NCBI RefSeq assembly: GCF_018638295.1
Contig: NZ_JABTTS010000004.1
Span: forward strand, 182,889 to 246,888
Reading direction: 5' to 3'
DNA: 64,000 nt
Source of the DNA: Streptomyces sp. CHD11
GTDB taxonomy: Bacteria; Actinomycetota; Actinomycetes; Streptomycetales; Streptomycetaceae
The notes under the pieces were generated by a model that saw only the letters and a program-made list of their open reading frames with translations, did no database searches and had not been told where the DNA came from. Position 1 is the stretch's first letter. Each line of letters begins with the position of its first letter. Positions 7,452-16,284 of this stretch are shown one piece after another. The translations under genes were made by a program, and so were the position numbers.

Positions 7452-8585
7452 GTGGAAGACCACCGCGAAGACCCGCCGACGGGCCTGGTCGCCGCCCTCG
7501 CCCGCGCCCGCTCCCCGGAGCGACCCGGCCCCGACACGCCCGCCGGAGCAACCGTCCGGGCCTGGGCGGGCCCGCCGCGCCCGATCCCGGAGGCCGGCCC
7601 CGGACGCCTTGACCTGCGGACCCTGCTGCGTCTGTCCCTGGCGGCCTCGGACCCCTCCGGACGCCTCAGGCCCACCCCCTCCGCCGGTGCGCTGCACCCG
7701 GTGGACACCGAACTGGTCGTGGGCACCGGCTGCTCCCTGCCGCCCGGCCGCTACGGCTACGACCCGCTGTGTCACCGCGTCCACCACGTCGGCCCGCCCG
7801 TCGACGGCACACCGCCGGGCGTGACCGCCGCACTCTCCGTCACCGCCCAGCGCACGGTGTCCCACTACGGCCACCGGGCCTGGCCCCTCCTGCTGCTGGA
7901 CACCGGGCACGCCACCGCGGCGCTGCTCCTGGCGGCCCGCGTCCTGGGCGCGGACCAATGCGACGTACGGATGGACGGACGCGCCGAGAACCCCCTGGCC
8001 GTCGTACGCATCCCACCGCCGGACGGGCGGAGCCCGAGGAGCCCCGCGGAAACCGCGGACCTGCCCACCCCGGCCGACCTGCTGGCGCGCCGCAGTACTC
8101 CGCCACCGTTGCCGGGCCTTCCACCCCGCGACGCACTGCGGGCAGTCCTGGCCACCGCCGAACGAGCCGGTGAGGGCGGCCTGTTGCGCTGGTGCGCCGC
8201 GGTCGGCCCGCCTCGGCCCGGCCTCATGGAACTGGCTCCCGAGGGCACGGCCCTGCGGCACTACGCGTCCGGCGAGGCCCGTCCGACGCTCGCGGCCTGG
8301 GCGGCGGGCCAGGCGTGGTTCGCGGACGCCGGCGCCGTACTGCTCGCCCGCGGCTGCCCCACGGACGCCGACACCGCGCACATCCGCCGCGCCCACCTGC
8401 GAGCCGGCTTCGCCGTCCACCTGGCCCAACTCACGGCCCTGCGCCACGGGCTGGCGGCCCGGCCCGTCGGCTCCTGGCAGCAGGCGGACCTCGGCGCCGC
8501 CCTCGGCGCCGCGCCGGGCCGTGACTGGGTCGTGCACGCCCTGGCCCTCGGCACCCGCCACGCCGACGAGGAGAACCCCACATGA
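7452..8585 (+). CDS. SagB-type FMN-dependent dehydrogenase
   Basis: This 377-residue nitroreductase-fold protein has the SagB hallmark RPTPSAGALHPVDTELVV around residues 75-92. It has a second half containing TDADTAHIRRAHLRAGFAVH, where the FMN-dependent dehydrogenases of TOMM pathways keep a conserved helix. Such enzymes oxidise azolines to aromatic azoles, so its presence favours oxazol(in)e formation on Ser/Thr of the precursor. GTG 7452 is preferred because AGGG at 7443-7446 sits about five bases upstream. A GTG at 7440 overlapping the YcaO stop is the alternative. The stop overlaps the exporter start. Confidence 0.85.
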   Translation: MEDHREDPPTGLVAALARARSPERPGPDTPAGATVRAWAGPPRPIPEAGPGRLDLRTLLRLSLAASDPSGRLRPTPSAGALHPVDTELVVGTGCSLPPGRYGYDPLCHRVHHVGPPVDGTPPGVTAALSVTAQRTVSHYGHRAWPLLLLDTGHATAALLLAARVLGADQCDVRMDGRAENPLAVVRIPPPDGRSPRSPAETADLPTPADLLARRSTPPPLPGLPPRDALRAVLATAERAGEGGLLRWCAAVGPPRPGLMELAPEGTALRHYASGEARPTLAAWAAGQAWFADAGAVLLARGCPTDADTAHIRRAHLRAGFAVHLAQLTALRHGLAARPVGSWQQADLGAALGAAPGRDWVVHALALGTRHADEENPT

Positions 8586-10321
8586 CCGTCCACCCCGAGC
8601 TGCGCCGCGCCGCGATGCGCGCACGGCGCCCCCTGCTCGCGGCCACCCTCCTGCAGGGAGCCGTCACCCTCACGTACCTGGCGCAGGCCGCGCTGCTGGC
8701 CCTCGCGCTCGCCGGCCTGGCCCGCGGCGACACCGGCCGACTCCCGTGGCTGCTGGCCGCGGTGCTCGCCGCCGTCGCCGCCCGCGCCGGGCTCGCCCTG
8801 TGCCAGCGGCGCACCGCCGCCCGCGCCGGGGCCCGGGTCAGGGTGGCGCTGCGCGACGAACTCCTGGCCCACCTGGGCCGGCTGGGGCCCGCCTACCTGA
8901 CCACGGCGCGGGCGGGAGCCGTCCGCACCACCCTGGTCGAGGGGGTGGAGGGTGTCGACGCCTACGTCTCCCGCTACCTGCCCCAGCTCCTGGTCACCCT
9001 CGCGGTACCGCCCCTGGTCCTCGCCGTCCTCGCCGTGGCCGAACCCCGGGCCCTCCTCGGGCTCGTCCCCGCCCTGCTCCTGGCCCTGCTGGGCCCGCGC
9101 GCCTGGGACCGGCTCCTCGCCGCCCGCGGAAAGGAGCACTGGGACACCTACGAAGGACTGGGCGCCGACTACCTGGAGGCCCTCCAGGGCATGCCCGCCC
9201 TGCGTGCCGCGGGCGCGGTCGGCCGCACCCGGGCGCGCCTGGAGGAGCGGTCCGCGGCCCTGCACCGGGCGACCGTCGCCAAGTTGCGGGTGTCGCTGGT
9301 CGACACCGGCATCACCGACCTCGCCGTCCAGGGCGGCACCGCCGCCGCAGCGCTGCTGGCGTGCTGGTCGGCCGTCACCGGATCCACCACCGCGGCCGGC
9401 ACCTATCTGGTGCTGCTGCTGGCCTCCGAGTGCTTCCGCCCGGTCCGCGACCTCGCCCGGGAGTGGCACGCCGGCTACCTGGGGGCGTCGGCCGCCGACG
9501 GGCTGGCGGCCCTGCGCACGGCCGCGCCGGCGGTCCCCGACACCGCGACGGCGCCCGCGCACCGGCACACCCCGCCCGAACTCCGCTTCCACGATGTCCG
9601 GTTCACCTACGACGGTGCTCCCGCACCCGCCCTGGACGGTGTCTCCTTCACCGCGCGGGCGGGACGGACCACCGCGATCGTCGGGCCGTCCGGCGCGGGC
9701 AAGTCGACCCTGCTGGCCCTGCTCCTGCGCCACCACGACCCGCAGGGAGGGCGGATCACCCTCGACGGGCGCCCCACGACCGAGTGCGCGCTCGACTCGC
9801 TGCGGCAGGGCATCGCCGTGGTCTCGCAGGAGACGTACCTGTTCCACGCCACCATCGCCGACAACCTGCGTCTGGCCCGGCCCGGCGCCACGGACGACGA
9901 GCTCACCCGGGCGGCGCGCGCCGCCGGGATCCACGACGAGATCGCCGCCTTCCCGGACGGCTACGCCACCGTGCTCGGCGAACGGGGCGCCACGCTCTCC
10001 GGCGGGCAGCGACAGCGGCTCGCCCTCGCGCGGGCCCTGCTGTCGGACGCCCCGGTCCTCGTTCTCGACGAGGCCACCAGCTCGGTCGACCAGCGACGCG
10101 AGGCGGACATCGTCCGGGAGCTGCCGAAGGCGGTCGGCGGGCGGACCGTCCTGGTGATCGCCCACCGGCTCGCGGCCGTCCGGTCCGCCGACCGGATCGT
10201 CGTCCTCGACGCGGGACGGGTGGACGCCGTCGGCGACCACACCGGCCTGGTCGAGGCCGGCGGCGTCTACACCCGGCTCGTCGAGGCCGGCCGCGCCCAT
10301 CGAGGGGAACTCGCCGCATGA
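8582..10321 (+). CDS. ABC exporter half-transporter (CydD-like), first subunit
   Basis: The 579-residue protein has a six-helix exporter domain (about 1-310) followed by an ATPase domain. Walker A GPSGAGKST starts at 368, the signature LSGGQRQRL at 472 and Walker B VLVLDEATS at 492. The overall form resembles CydD/CydC thiol exporters and peptide exporters, and there is no C39 peptidase domain. It overlaps the SagB-like gene and the next exporter gene by ATGA junctions, so the pair should form a heterodimer. The obvious cargo is the finished peptide. Export of a thiol or sulfur intermediate is an alternative, given the sulfur genes downstream. Confidence 0.88.
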   Translation: MTVHPELRRAAMRARRPLLAATLLQGAVTLTYLAQAALLALALAGLARGDTGRLPWLLAAVLAAVAARAGLALCQRRTAARAGARVRVALRDELLAHLGRLGPAYLTTARAGAVRTTLVEGVEGVDAYVSRYLPQLLVTLAVPPLVLAVLAVAEPRALLGLVPALLLALLGPRAWDRLLAARGKEHWDTYEGLGADYLEALQGMPALRAAGAVGRTRARLEERSAALHRATVAKLRVSLVDTGITDLAVQGGTAAAALLACWSAVTGSTTAAGTYLVLLLASECFRPVRDLAREWHAGYLGASAADGLAALRTAAPAVPDTATAPAHRHTPPELRFHDVRFTYDGAPAPALDGVSFTARAGRTTAIVGPSGAGKSTLLALLLRHHDPQGGRITLDGRPTTECALDSLRQGIAVVSQETYLFHATIADNLRLARPGATDDELTRAARAAGIHDEIAAFPDGYATVLGERGATLSGGQRQRLALARALLSDAPVLVLDEATSSVDQRREADIVRELPKAVGGRTVLVIAHRLAAVRSADRIVVLDAGRVDAVGDHTGLVEAGGVYTRLVEAGRAHRGELAA

Positions 10322-12111
10322 GCACCGTCACCGGCCCCACCGCCGCCGGGGCGGACGTCCCCGCACGGGGCGCGCTGCGCGCCCTGCTGCCCGCCCTCGC
10401 GGCACACCGCGCCATGACGGCCCGCACCTGTGCCGCCGCGCTCCTCGAACAGGGCTCCCTCGTCGCGCTGGTGACCCTGGCCGCGCACACTGTGGGCACC
10501 GCCGTCATCGAAGGGCGCGCCCCCACGGCCGGCACCGTCACCGCGCTCGTCGCCCTCGTCGTGACGCGTGCCCTGATGACCTGGCGGGAGATGGACCTCT
10601 CCCACGACCTCGCCTACCGGGTGCTGGCCGCACTGCGGGTCCGCGTTTTCGACGGACTGGCCCGCAGCGCGCCCGCCCGGGTCGCCGGCCGCCGCAGCGG
10701 CGACCTCGCCGCCACCGCGATGGCCGACGTGGAGGCGCTGGAGTTCTTCTACGCCCACACCACCGCCCAACTGCTCGCGACGGGAACGGTCCTCACCGGC
10801 GGCTCGGTACTTCTGGCCCTGGTGGAGCCGTGGCTGCTGGTGGCCGTGCTGCCGGTCGCTGCCCTGCTTGCCGCGGCGCCCTTCGCCGACGCAGGCGCGC
10901 GCACGGTACGCGGCGGCCGCACCCGCACAGCCGTGGCCGCGCTGTCGGCCGACACGGTGGAGACCGTCGACGGGCTGCGCGAACTGCTCGCCTTCGGCGC
11001 TCTGGCCGAACGCCGCGGCAAGCTGGCGGAGCGGGGGCGGCAGGTGGGCGACGCCCAGCGTGCCGAGGCCACCTGGGAGGCCACCGCCGCCGCCGTCCGC
11101 GACCTCCTCATCGTGGTCGCGGTCCTCGGCGTGGTCGCTGCGGCGGCACAGTCCGTGACCTCCGGACGGCTGCACGGTGCCTGGGCGCCGGCCGCGATGG
11201 CGCTGGCCCTGTCCGTCCTCGGCCCGGTCGCGGAGTCGGCCCGCGCCCTGAGCCAAGCCGTGGCTCTGCGCGCCGCCGCCGCCCGCGTCGACGCGGCCGT
11301 CAAGGCCCCCGCCCTCGCACCGCCGCCCGCCGCACCACGCCCTCTGCCTCCAGGACCACTGGGCGTCCGGCTGCACCGAGTGAGGTTCGACTACGGCGGC
11401 ACCCCCGTGCTGGACGGCGTCGACCTCACCGTCCATCCCGGCCGGACACTCGCCCTCGTCGGCGCCTCCGGCGCCGGCAAGTCCACCTGTGCCCACCTGC
11501 TGGCCCGCTTCTGGGACCCCTCCGCCGGTGAGGTCCAGTTGCTGCCCGCCGACGGCGATCCCGTGGACGTCAGGGAGGTGGACGACGCGGAACTGCGGCG
11601 TGCGGTGGTGCTGGTGGGACAGGACACGCCCCTGTTCCACGGCACCCTCGCCGAGAACCTGCGGCTCGCCGCGCCCGAGGCCGACGACCGGGCGCTGGCC
11701 GAGGCGGCACGACGGTGCGGCGTCGACCGGATCGCCCCCCTGGACACCCTCGTCGGCGAGCGGGGCGCCACGCTCTCCGGCGGTCAGCGGGCCCGCATCG
11801 CCCTGGCCCGCGCGCTGCTGGCCGGACCGCGCGTCCTCGTGCTCGACGAGTCCACCGCCCACCTGGACAACACCGGCGACGCCGAACTCGCCACCGCGCT
11901 GCAGCAGGAGAGCCGCACGACGATCTTCATCGCCCACCGCCCGGCCACCATCCGCCGCGCCGACCGCATCGCAGTCCTGGAGGACGGCCTCATCACCGAA
12001 GAGGGAACCTGGGAGGACCTCACACGCAGCCCCGGCAGCGCGCTCAACCGCATCCTCAGCGACACCGCCCTTCCTGGGCACGGCAGTTCGTCCCGGGAAG
12101 CGGACCAGTGA
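10318..12111 (+). CDS. ABC exporter half-transporter (CydC-like), second subunit
   Basis: The 597-residue partner has six membrane segments and an ATPase domain with Walker A GASGAGKST from 382, signature LSGGQRARI from 486 and Walker B VLVLDES from 506. In the last motif Ser replaces the Ala seen in the first subunit, which suggests functional asymmetry in a heterodimer. It starts at ATG 10318 over the previous stop. After its TGA there are 84 bases before the PLP-enzyme genes, the only real break in the cluster after the precursor hairpin. I see no convincing second Zur box in that break. Confidence 0.88.
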   Translation: MSTVTGPTAAGADVPARGALRALLPALAAHRAMTARTCAAALLEQGSLVALVTLAAHTVGTAVIEGRAPTAGTVTALVALVVTRALMTWREMDLSHDLAYRVLAALRVRVFDGLARSAPARVAGRRSGDLAATAMADVEALEFFYAHTTAQLLATGTVLTGGSVLLALVEPWLLVAVLPVAALLAAAPFADAGARTVRGGRTRTAVAALSADTVETVDGLRELLAFGALAERRGKLAERGRQVGDAQRAEATWEATAAAVRDLLIVVAVLGVVAAAAQSVTSGRLHGAWAPAAMALALSVLGPVAESARALSQAVALRAAAARVDAAVKAPALAPPPAAPRPLPPGPLGVRLHRVRFDYGGTPVLDGVDLTVHPGRTLALVGASGAGKSTCAHLLARFWDPSAGEVQLLPADGDPVDVREVDDAELRRAVVLVGQDTPLFHGTLAENLRLAAPEADDRALAEAARRCGVDRIAPLDTLVGERGATLSGGQRARIALARALLAGPRVLVLDESTAHLDNTGDAELATALQQESRTTIFIAHRPATIRRADRIAVLEDGLITEEGTWEDLTRSPGSALNRILSDTALPGHGSSSREADQ

Positions 12112-12195
12112 CGCTTAGGGACGGGTGTACCTGGAAACGACTACTTCCGAACGATCGTCGCGTCGGCGGTCGGCCGGCACCGGGAGGGGTCTCAC

Positions 12196-13692
12196 GTGGA
12201 CGCGCCCTTGTACTTGAGGCCCAGAGTGGAGCCGCCGCTCGCCGCACTGCTGACGGACGGGCCCTTCCTGCACTCGCTCGTCGACGCGCTGGGGTCTCCG
12301 CTCAACGTGCTGCTCCCCGAGGCCGTGGCCGCGAACGCCGCCCGCTTCCTCGCCGTCTACCACCGCCACCGTCTCACCGGGCGGGTGTACTTCGCCCACA
12401 AGGCGAACCGGTCGAGCGCCCTGCTGCGGCGACTGGCGGCGGAGGACCCGGCCACCGTCGGCGTCGACGTCGCCTCCACGGAGGAGCTGAGGCACGCACT
12501 GGGCTGTGGGTTCACCGGCGACCGCATCATGGCCACCGGCCCCAAGGACGCCGCCTTCCTCTGGCTGGCCGCGCGCGTCGGAGCCACGGTCAGCCTGGAC
12601 TCGCCCGGGGAACTGGAACGGCTGTCCGCGGTGGTGCGCGCGCACGGTCTCGGCCGGGTGGCCGTGCTGGTGCGCCTGTCGGGGTTCGAGTCCGCCGCCG
12701 GCCACGGGGGAACGGGCACCCGGCTGCTCTCCCGGCGCAGCCGCTTCGGCACTCCGGTACGGGACACGGAGGAGCTGCTGTCGGCGCTCGGACGCAACGC
12801 GGACTCCCTGGAGTTGGCCGGCGCCGCCTACCACCTCGACACCACGGGCGTGGAGGAGAAGGCACGGGCGCTGGAGCAGTGCGTGCTGTTCATGGACGAG
12901 TGCCGGGCACGGGGACTCGCACCGCGCGCCCTCGACATCGGGGGCGGTTTCGGCGTCGGCTACGTCGCCGAGGCGGAGGAATGGGAGCGGTGGACCACCG
13001 CGCTGACCGAAGCGGTGCTCGGTGTCCGCCCGCCGTTGACCTGGCGCGGTCACGGATACGGGCTGCGCAACGAAGGCGGCACGGTGCGCGGTGCCGCCGC
13101 GCTGTACCCCGCGTACCGCCCCACCGCCGGCCCCGGTTACCTCGACGAGCTGCTCTCGCTGCCCGCGCCGGTGCTGGGCCGCCCGCCCGCAACCCTCCTG
13201 CTGGAGCACCTCCACGATCTGTACATCGAACCCGGTCGCGCCCTGGTCGACCAGTGCGGACTGTCGCTGGCCCGGGTGCTGGACGTGCGTCCTGCGGGAA
13301 CGGATTCCGGGGAGTACCTCGTGCACCTCGCCATGAACGCGGGCGACATGAGTCTGGAGGAGCACGGAGTCCTGGTGGACCCCGTCCTGTTGCCGCGCGG
13401 GGAAGCCGCGGCCGGCGAGGGGGAGCCGGCCGGTGTCTACCTCACCGGCAATCTCTGCCTGGAAGGCGATCTCATCACTCGCCGCCTGGTCTTCCTGCCC
13501 CGGCTGCCGCGGGCGGGGGATCTGCTGGCCTTCGCCAACACCGCGGGATACGCCATGGACTTCCACGCCCATCACGCGCAGCGGCAGCCCGTCGCGCGGA
13601 CGGTCGCGGTGGATCGGCGGGGCGACTCCTGGCACTGGTGCCCTGACGAGAACTACTGGCCGATCACGCCCATGGGGGGAGCAGTCGGATGA
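12196..13692 (+). CDS. Y4yA-family PLP enzyme (type III decarboxylase fold)
   Basis: This 498-residue protein has the alanine-racemase/diaminopimelate-decarboxylase barrel. The PLP lysine is Lys69 in FAHKANRS, a glycine-rich phosphate loop reads DIGGGFGVGY (about 250-260), and the C-terminal beta domain contains GNLCLEGDLI and FANTAGYAMDFHAHH. The family is named after Rhizobium Y4yA, which neighbours a cysteine-synthase-like protein there as it does here. It may decarboxylate an amino acid, or use the fold for another alpha-carbon reaction. SbnH in staphyloferrin B synthesis is a functional parallel. GGGAGGGG at 12181-12189 supports GTG 12196. The stop overlaps the next start. Confidence 0.82.
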   Translation: MDAPLYLRPRVEPPLAALLTDGPFLHSLVDALGSPLNVLLPEAVAANAARFLAVYHRHRLTGRVYFAHKANRSSALLRRLAAEDPATVGVDVASTEELRHALGCGFTGDRIMATGPKDAAFLWLAARVGATVSLDSPGELERLSAVVRAHGLGRVAVLVRLSGFESAAGHGGTGTRLLSRRSRFGTPVRDTEELLSALGRNADSLELAGAAYHLDTTGVEEKARALEQCVLFMDECRARGLAPRALDIGGGFGVGYVAEAEEWERWTTALTEAVLGVRPPLTWRGHGYGLRNEGGTVRGAAALYPAYRPTAGPGYLDELLSLPAPVLGRPPATLLLEHLHDLYIEPGRALVDQCGLSLARVLDVRPAGTDSGEYLVHLAMNAGDMSLEEHGVLVDPVLLPRGEAAAGEGEPAGVYLTGNLCLEGDLITRRLVFLPRLPRAGDLLAFANTAGYAMDFHAHHAQRQPVARTVAVDRRGDSWHWCPDENYWPITPMGGAVG

Positions 13693-15026
13693 GGTACGAC
13701 AGCATCACCGAGGCCATAGGCAACACGCCTCTGGTGCGCATCGATCCCGCCGTACACGGTCTGCGCAACATCGACCTCTACGCCAAGCTGGAGATGCTCA
13801 ATCCGTTCGGGTCCGTCAAGGACCGGCCCGCCTGGCACATGGCCCGCCCGCACCTGGAGGCTGCCACCGGCCGTGACGGGACGGTCGTGGAGCTCTCCAG
13901 CGGCAACACCGCCAAGGCACTGGCCCTGCTGGCCGGTATGCACGGAGCGAGGTTCAAGAGCGTCACCAACCGCATGCGCGTACCCGAGATCAAGGAGCTC
14001 CTGCTGCTCATCGGTGCCGAGATCGAGGAACTTCCCGGGCGCAGCGAGTGCCTCGACCCGGCCGACACGGACGACCCGCTGACGCACTTCCACCGGGCGC
14101 TGTCCGACCCGGGGAGTACGTACCTGCACACCGACCAGTACTTCAACCCACGCAACGTCGAGGCCCACGCGGAGGGTACCGGTCCGGAGATAGTGAAGGA
14201 CCTGGACGGCCGGGTGCCGGACTGGTTCATCGCCTGCGTGGGCACGGCCGGTTCGTCGACCGGTGTCGCCAGGGTCCTGCGTGAGCACGACCCGCGCGTA
14301 CGGGTGCTCGGCCTGGTCGCCCACAAGTCGGACTTCATACCGGGCATCCGCACCATCGACGAGGTCCACCAGGTGGGTCTGTTCGACCCGGCGACGTACG
14401 ACACCATCGAGTCGGTCACCTCCGACGAGGCCATCGACGGGATGATCACCCTGATCCGCCGCTGCGGACTGCTGAGCGGACCGACCGGCGGCGCCGCCTA
14501 CCAGGGCGCGGTGCGGCAACTGCGGTTCGCGGACGCCGAGCTGGACGGGACGGGCCAGCGCCGGACGGCGGTGTTCATCGTGTGCGACCGTGCCGAGAGC
14601 TACCTCAGCTATGTGCGTCAGCGACGCCCGGAACTCCTGGGCCGGACGGCCCGTGGGCGCTCCGCGGCGGCCGTCACCGACGCCGAGGCCCGTGCGGAGG
14701 CCCGCGTCATCGACGTGGACGACGCCCGTCGCTGGTCTGCCGAGGGCGACCCCCGGCCACTCGTCGTCGACCTGCGCAGCCCGCACGCCTACGCCGCCCT
14801 GCACATCGAGGGCTCGGTCAACATCGTCGACGAGGTGTTCGAGGACCTGCTGCGCGGCGGGCTCCCCTTCAGCAAGCGCACTCCCGTGCTGCTGGCCTGT
14901 CCCGTGGGCGAGAAGTCACTGCGCTTCGCCGCCGCGCTGACCCGGATGGGCCACCCGGACGTCCGCAGCCTGGCCGGCGGGATCGTCGCCTGGCGGGACG
15001 CGGGCGCACCGCTGGTACGCGAGTGA
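13689..15026 (+). CDS. cysteine-synthase-like PLP enzyme fused to a rhodanese domain
   Basis: Residues 1-320 form a fold-type II PLP enzyme of the CysK/SbnA group. The PLP lysine is Lys44 in NPFGSVKDR, followed by a SSGNTAKALA substrate loop and CGLLSGPTGGA for phosphate binding. Residues ~335-445 form a single rhodanese domain with active-site Cys404 in LLACPVGEKS. The fusion suggests direct passage of sulfane sulfur between persulfide chemistry and beta-replacement, for example making a Cys analogue or a thiol building block. A 2,3-diaminopropionate-type product, as for SbnA, is also possible. It overlaps the decarboxylase-like and desulfurase-like genes, so the three should act as one module. 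Confidence 0.85.
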   Translation: MRYDSITEAIGNTPLVRIDPAVHGLRNIDLYAKLEMLNPFGSVKDRPAWHMARPHLEAATGRDGTVVELSSGNTAKALALLAGMHGARFKSVTNRMRVPEIKELLLLIGAEIEELPGRSECLDPADTDDPLTHFHRALSDPGSTYLHTDQYFNPRNVEAHAEGTGPEIVKDLDGRVPDWFIACVGTAGSSTGVARVLREHDPRVRVLGLVAHKSDFIPGIRTIDEVHQVGLFDPATYDTIESVTSDEAIDGMITLIRRCGLLSGPTGGAAYQGAVRQLRFADAELDGTGQRRTAVFIVCDRAESYLSYVRQRRPELLGRTARGRSAAAVTDAEARAEARVIDVDDARRWSAEGDPRPLVVDLRSPHAYAALHIEGSVNIVDEVFEDLLRGGLPFSKRTPVLLACPVGEKSLRFAAALTRMGHPDVRSLAGGIVAWRDAGAPLVRE

Positions 15027-16246
15027 GCGCGGCGCACCCGCCTCCCGCGGTGGAACCCGAGGGCCCGCTGTGGCAGCGGGAGTTGAGAGAGCAGTTTCCC
15101 ATCGTCACCGGGCATCCGGAGCTGGCGTATCTCGACAGCGCGGCCACGTCACAGAAACCACGTGCCGTACTGGAGGCAGTCCAGACGTACCTCACGACGT
15201 CGAACGCCAACGCCGGACGCGGCACCTACCCCTGGGCCAACCGGACCACGGAACTCGTGGAATCGACCCGGGAACGGGTCAAGGAGTTCCTGCACGACCC
15301 CGAACCGGGCCGCTCCGGCGTCCACTTCACCAGCGGCACCACCGAGGGTCTGCGTACGGTCGCCCATGACTGGCTCGTGCCGTACCTCAGGGACGGGGAC
15401 GAGATCCTCGTGCCGTACGCCGACCACCGGGCCAATCTCGACCCCTGGCTCGAGGCCCGTCGGCTGCTGGCCGAGCGCGGTGTCGAGGTCCGCGTACGGG
15501 CGCTGCCGTACCAGGCGGTCTCCGGGGACTACGACCACCGGGCCCTGGCCGAGGCCGTGGGCCCGCGGACCCGCTTCGTGGCCGCCACCCACATCCACCA
15601 CGTGTACGGCGGCGACATGAACGTGCACCGTATCCGCGAAGCGGTCGGCCCGGACGTGGCCATCTGCCTGGACTCGGCGCAGAGCGTCGGCCACCTGCCT
15701 GTCCACCTCGACGATCCGTCGCTGGACGTGGACTTCGTGGTCTTCTCGGGACACAAGGCGATGGCCCTGCCCGGATCAGGCGCGGTGTGGGCGCGCAACG
15801 CGCGGGGGCCCGTGTTCCGGCCGGGCGGCTGGCAGGGCACGCCCAACACGGTGGGCATCGTGTCGCTGCGGGCCGCGATCGACTGGCTGGGCGCGGCCGG
15901 CGTCGAGCGGATCGCGCGCTGGACGACCACGCTCAGCACCCGGCTGACGGACCGGCTCGGACAGCTCGGCCCGTACGAGGTCCTCGGCTGCCCGGCGAGC
16001 CTGGCCGCCGACTCCCCGCTGCCCGCGGCCCAGCGTCGCCACGGGATCGTCACCTTCCGCCACCGCGACATCCCGTCCGACGACCTCGGGTTCATTCTCT
16101 TCAGCCACGGTTTCATGGTGCGCGCCGACAGCCTCTGCCAGGCCGGCACCGATGAGCGGGACGGATCCGTGCGGGTGAGCATGCACGCCTACAACACGGC
16201 CGGGGAGATCGACCGTCTGCTGTCCGTCCTCGCGTCGTTGACGTGA
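15023..16246 (+). CDS. class V aminotransferase, SufS-like cysteine desulfurase
   Basis: This 407-residue protein follows the SufS/CsdA layout: LAYLDSAATSQKP at the N-terminus, HFTSGTTEGL, DSAQSVGHLPVH and the PLP lysine Lys245 in FSGHKAM. Near the C-terminus VRADSLCQ keeps a Cys (372) five residues after Arg, as in the SufS motif VRxGxxC. Cysteine desulfurase or related beta/gamma-lyase activity is therefore plausible, although the residues around the Cys differ from housekeeping SufS. No other suf/isc gene is nearby. It probably feeds sulfur to the rhodanese fusion upstream or to peptide modification. GTG 15023 overlaps the previous stop. Confidence 0.82.
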   Translation: MSAAHPPPAVEPEGPLWQRELREQFPIVTGHPELAYLDSAATSQKPRAVLEAVQTYLTTSNANAGRGTYPWANRTTELVESTRERVKEFLHDPEPGRSGVHFTSGTTEGLRTVAHDWLVPYLRDGDEILVPYADHRANLDPWLEARRLLAERGVEVRVRALPYQAVSGDYDHRALAEAVGPRTRFVAATHIHHVYGGDMNVHRIREAVGPDVAICLDSAQSVGHLPVHLDDPSLDVDFVVFSGHKAMALPGSGAVWARNARGPVFRPGGWQGTPNTVGIVSLRAAIDWLGAAGVERIARWTTTLSTRLTDRLGQLGPYEVLGCPASLAADSPLPAAQRRHGIVTFRHRDIPSDDLGFILFSHGFMVRADSLCQAGTDERDGSVRVSMHAYNTAGEIDRLLSVLASLT

Positions 16247-16254
16247 ACGGCAAC

Positions 16255-16279
16255 TGATAACCGTTTCCACCTGTAGATT
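16255..16279 (+). promoter_or_regulatory. candidate promoter with Zur-like imperfect repeat before the methyltransferase
   Basis: TAGATT at 16274-16279 fits a Streptomyces -10 and ends five bases before GTG 16285, as in leaderless transcripts. Just upstream, TGATAACCGTTTCCA (16255-16269) is an imperfect inverted repeat sharing 10 of 15 positions with the Zur consensus. The match is weak. It may be coincidence or a second, weaker Zur site. Confidence 0.3.
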
Positions 16280-16284
16280 CGGCT

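Noticed and set aside
4882..7551. Very long minus-strand frame opposite the hydrolase and YcaO genes
   Set aside because: Codon bias, overlaps and recognisable domains all favour the plus strand; the antisense product is low-complexity.
12112..12195. Second Zur box between the exporter and the PLP genes
   Set aside because: TGGAAACGACTACTT shares only 9 of 15 positions with the consensus and is poorly symmetrical.
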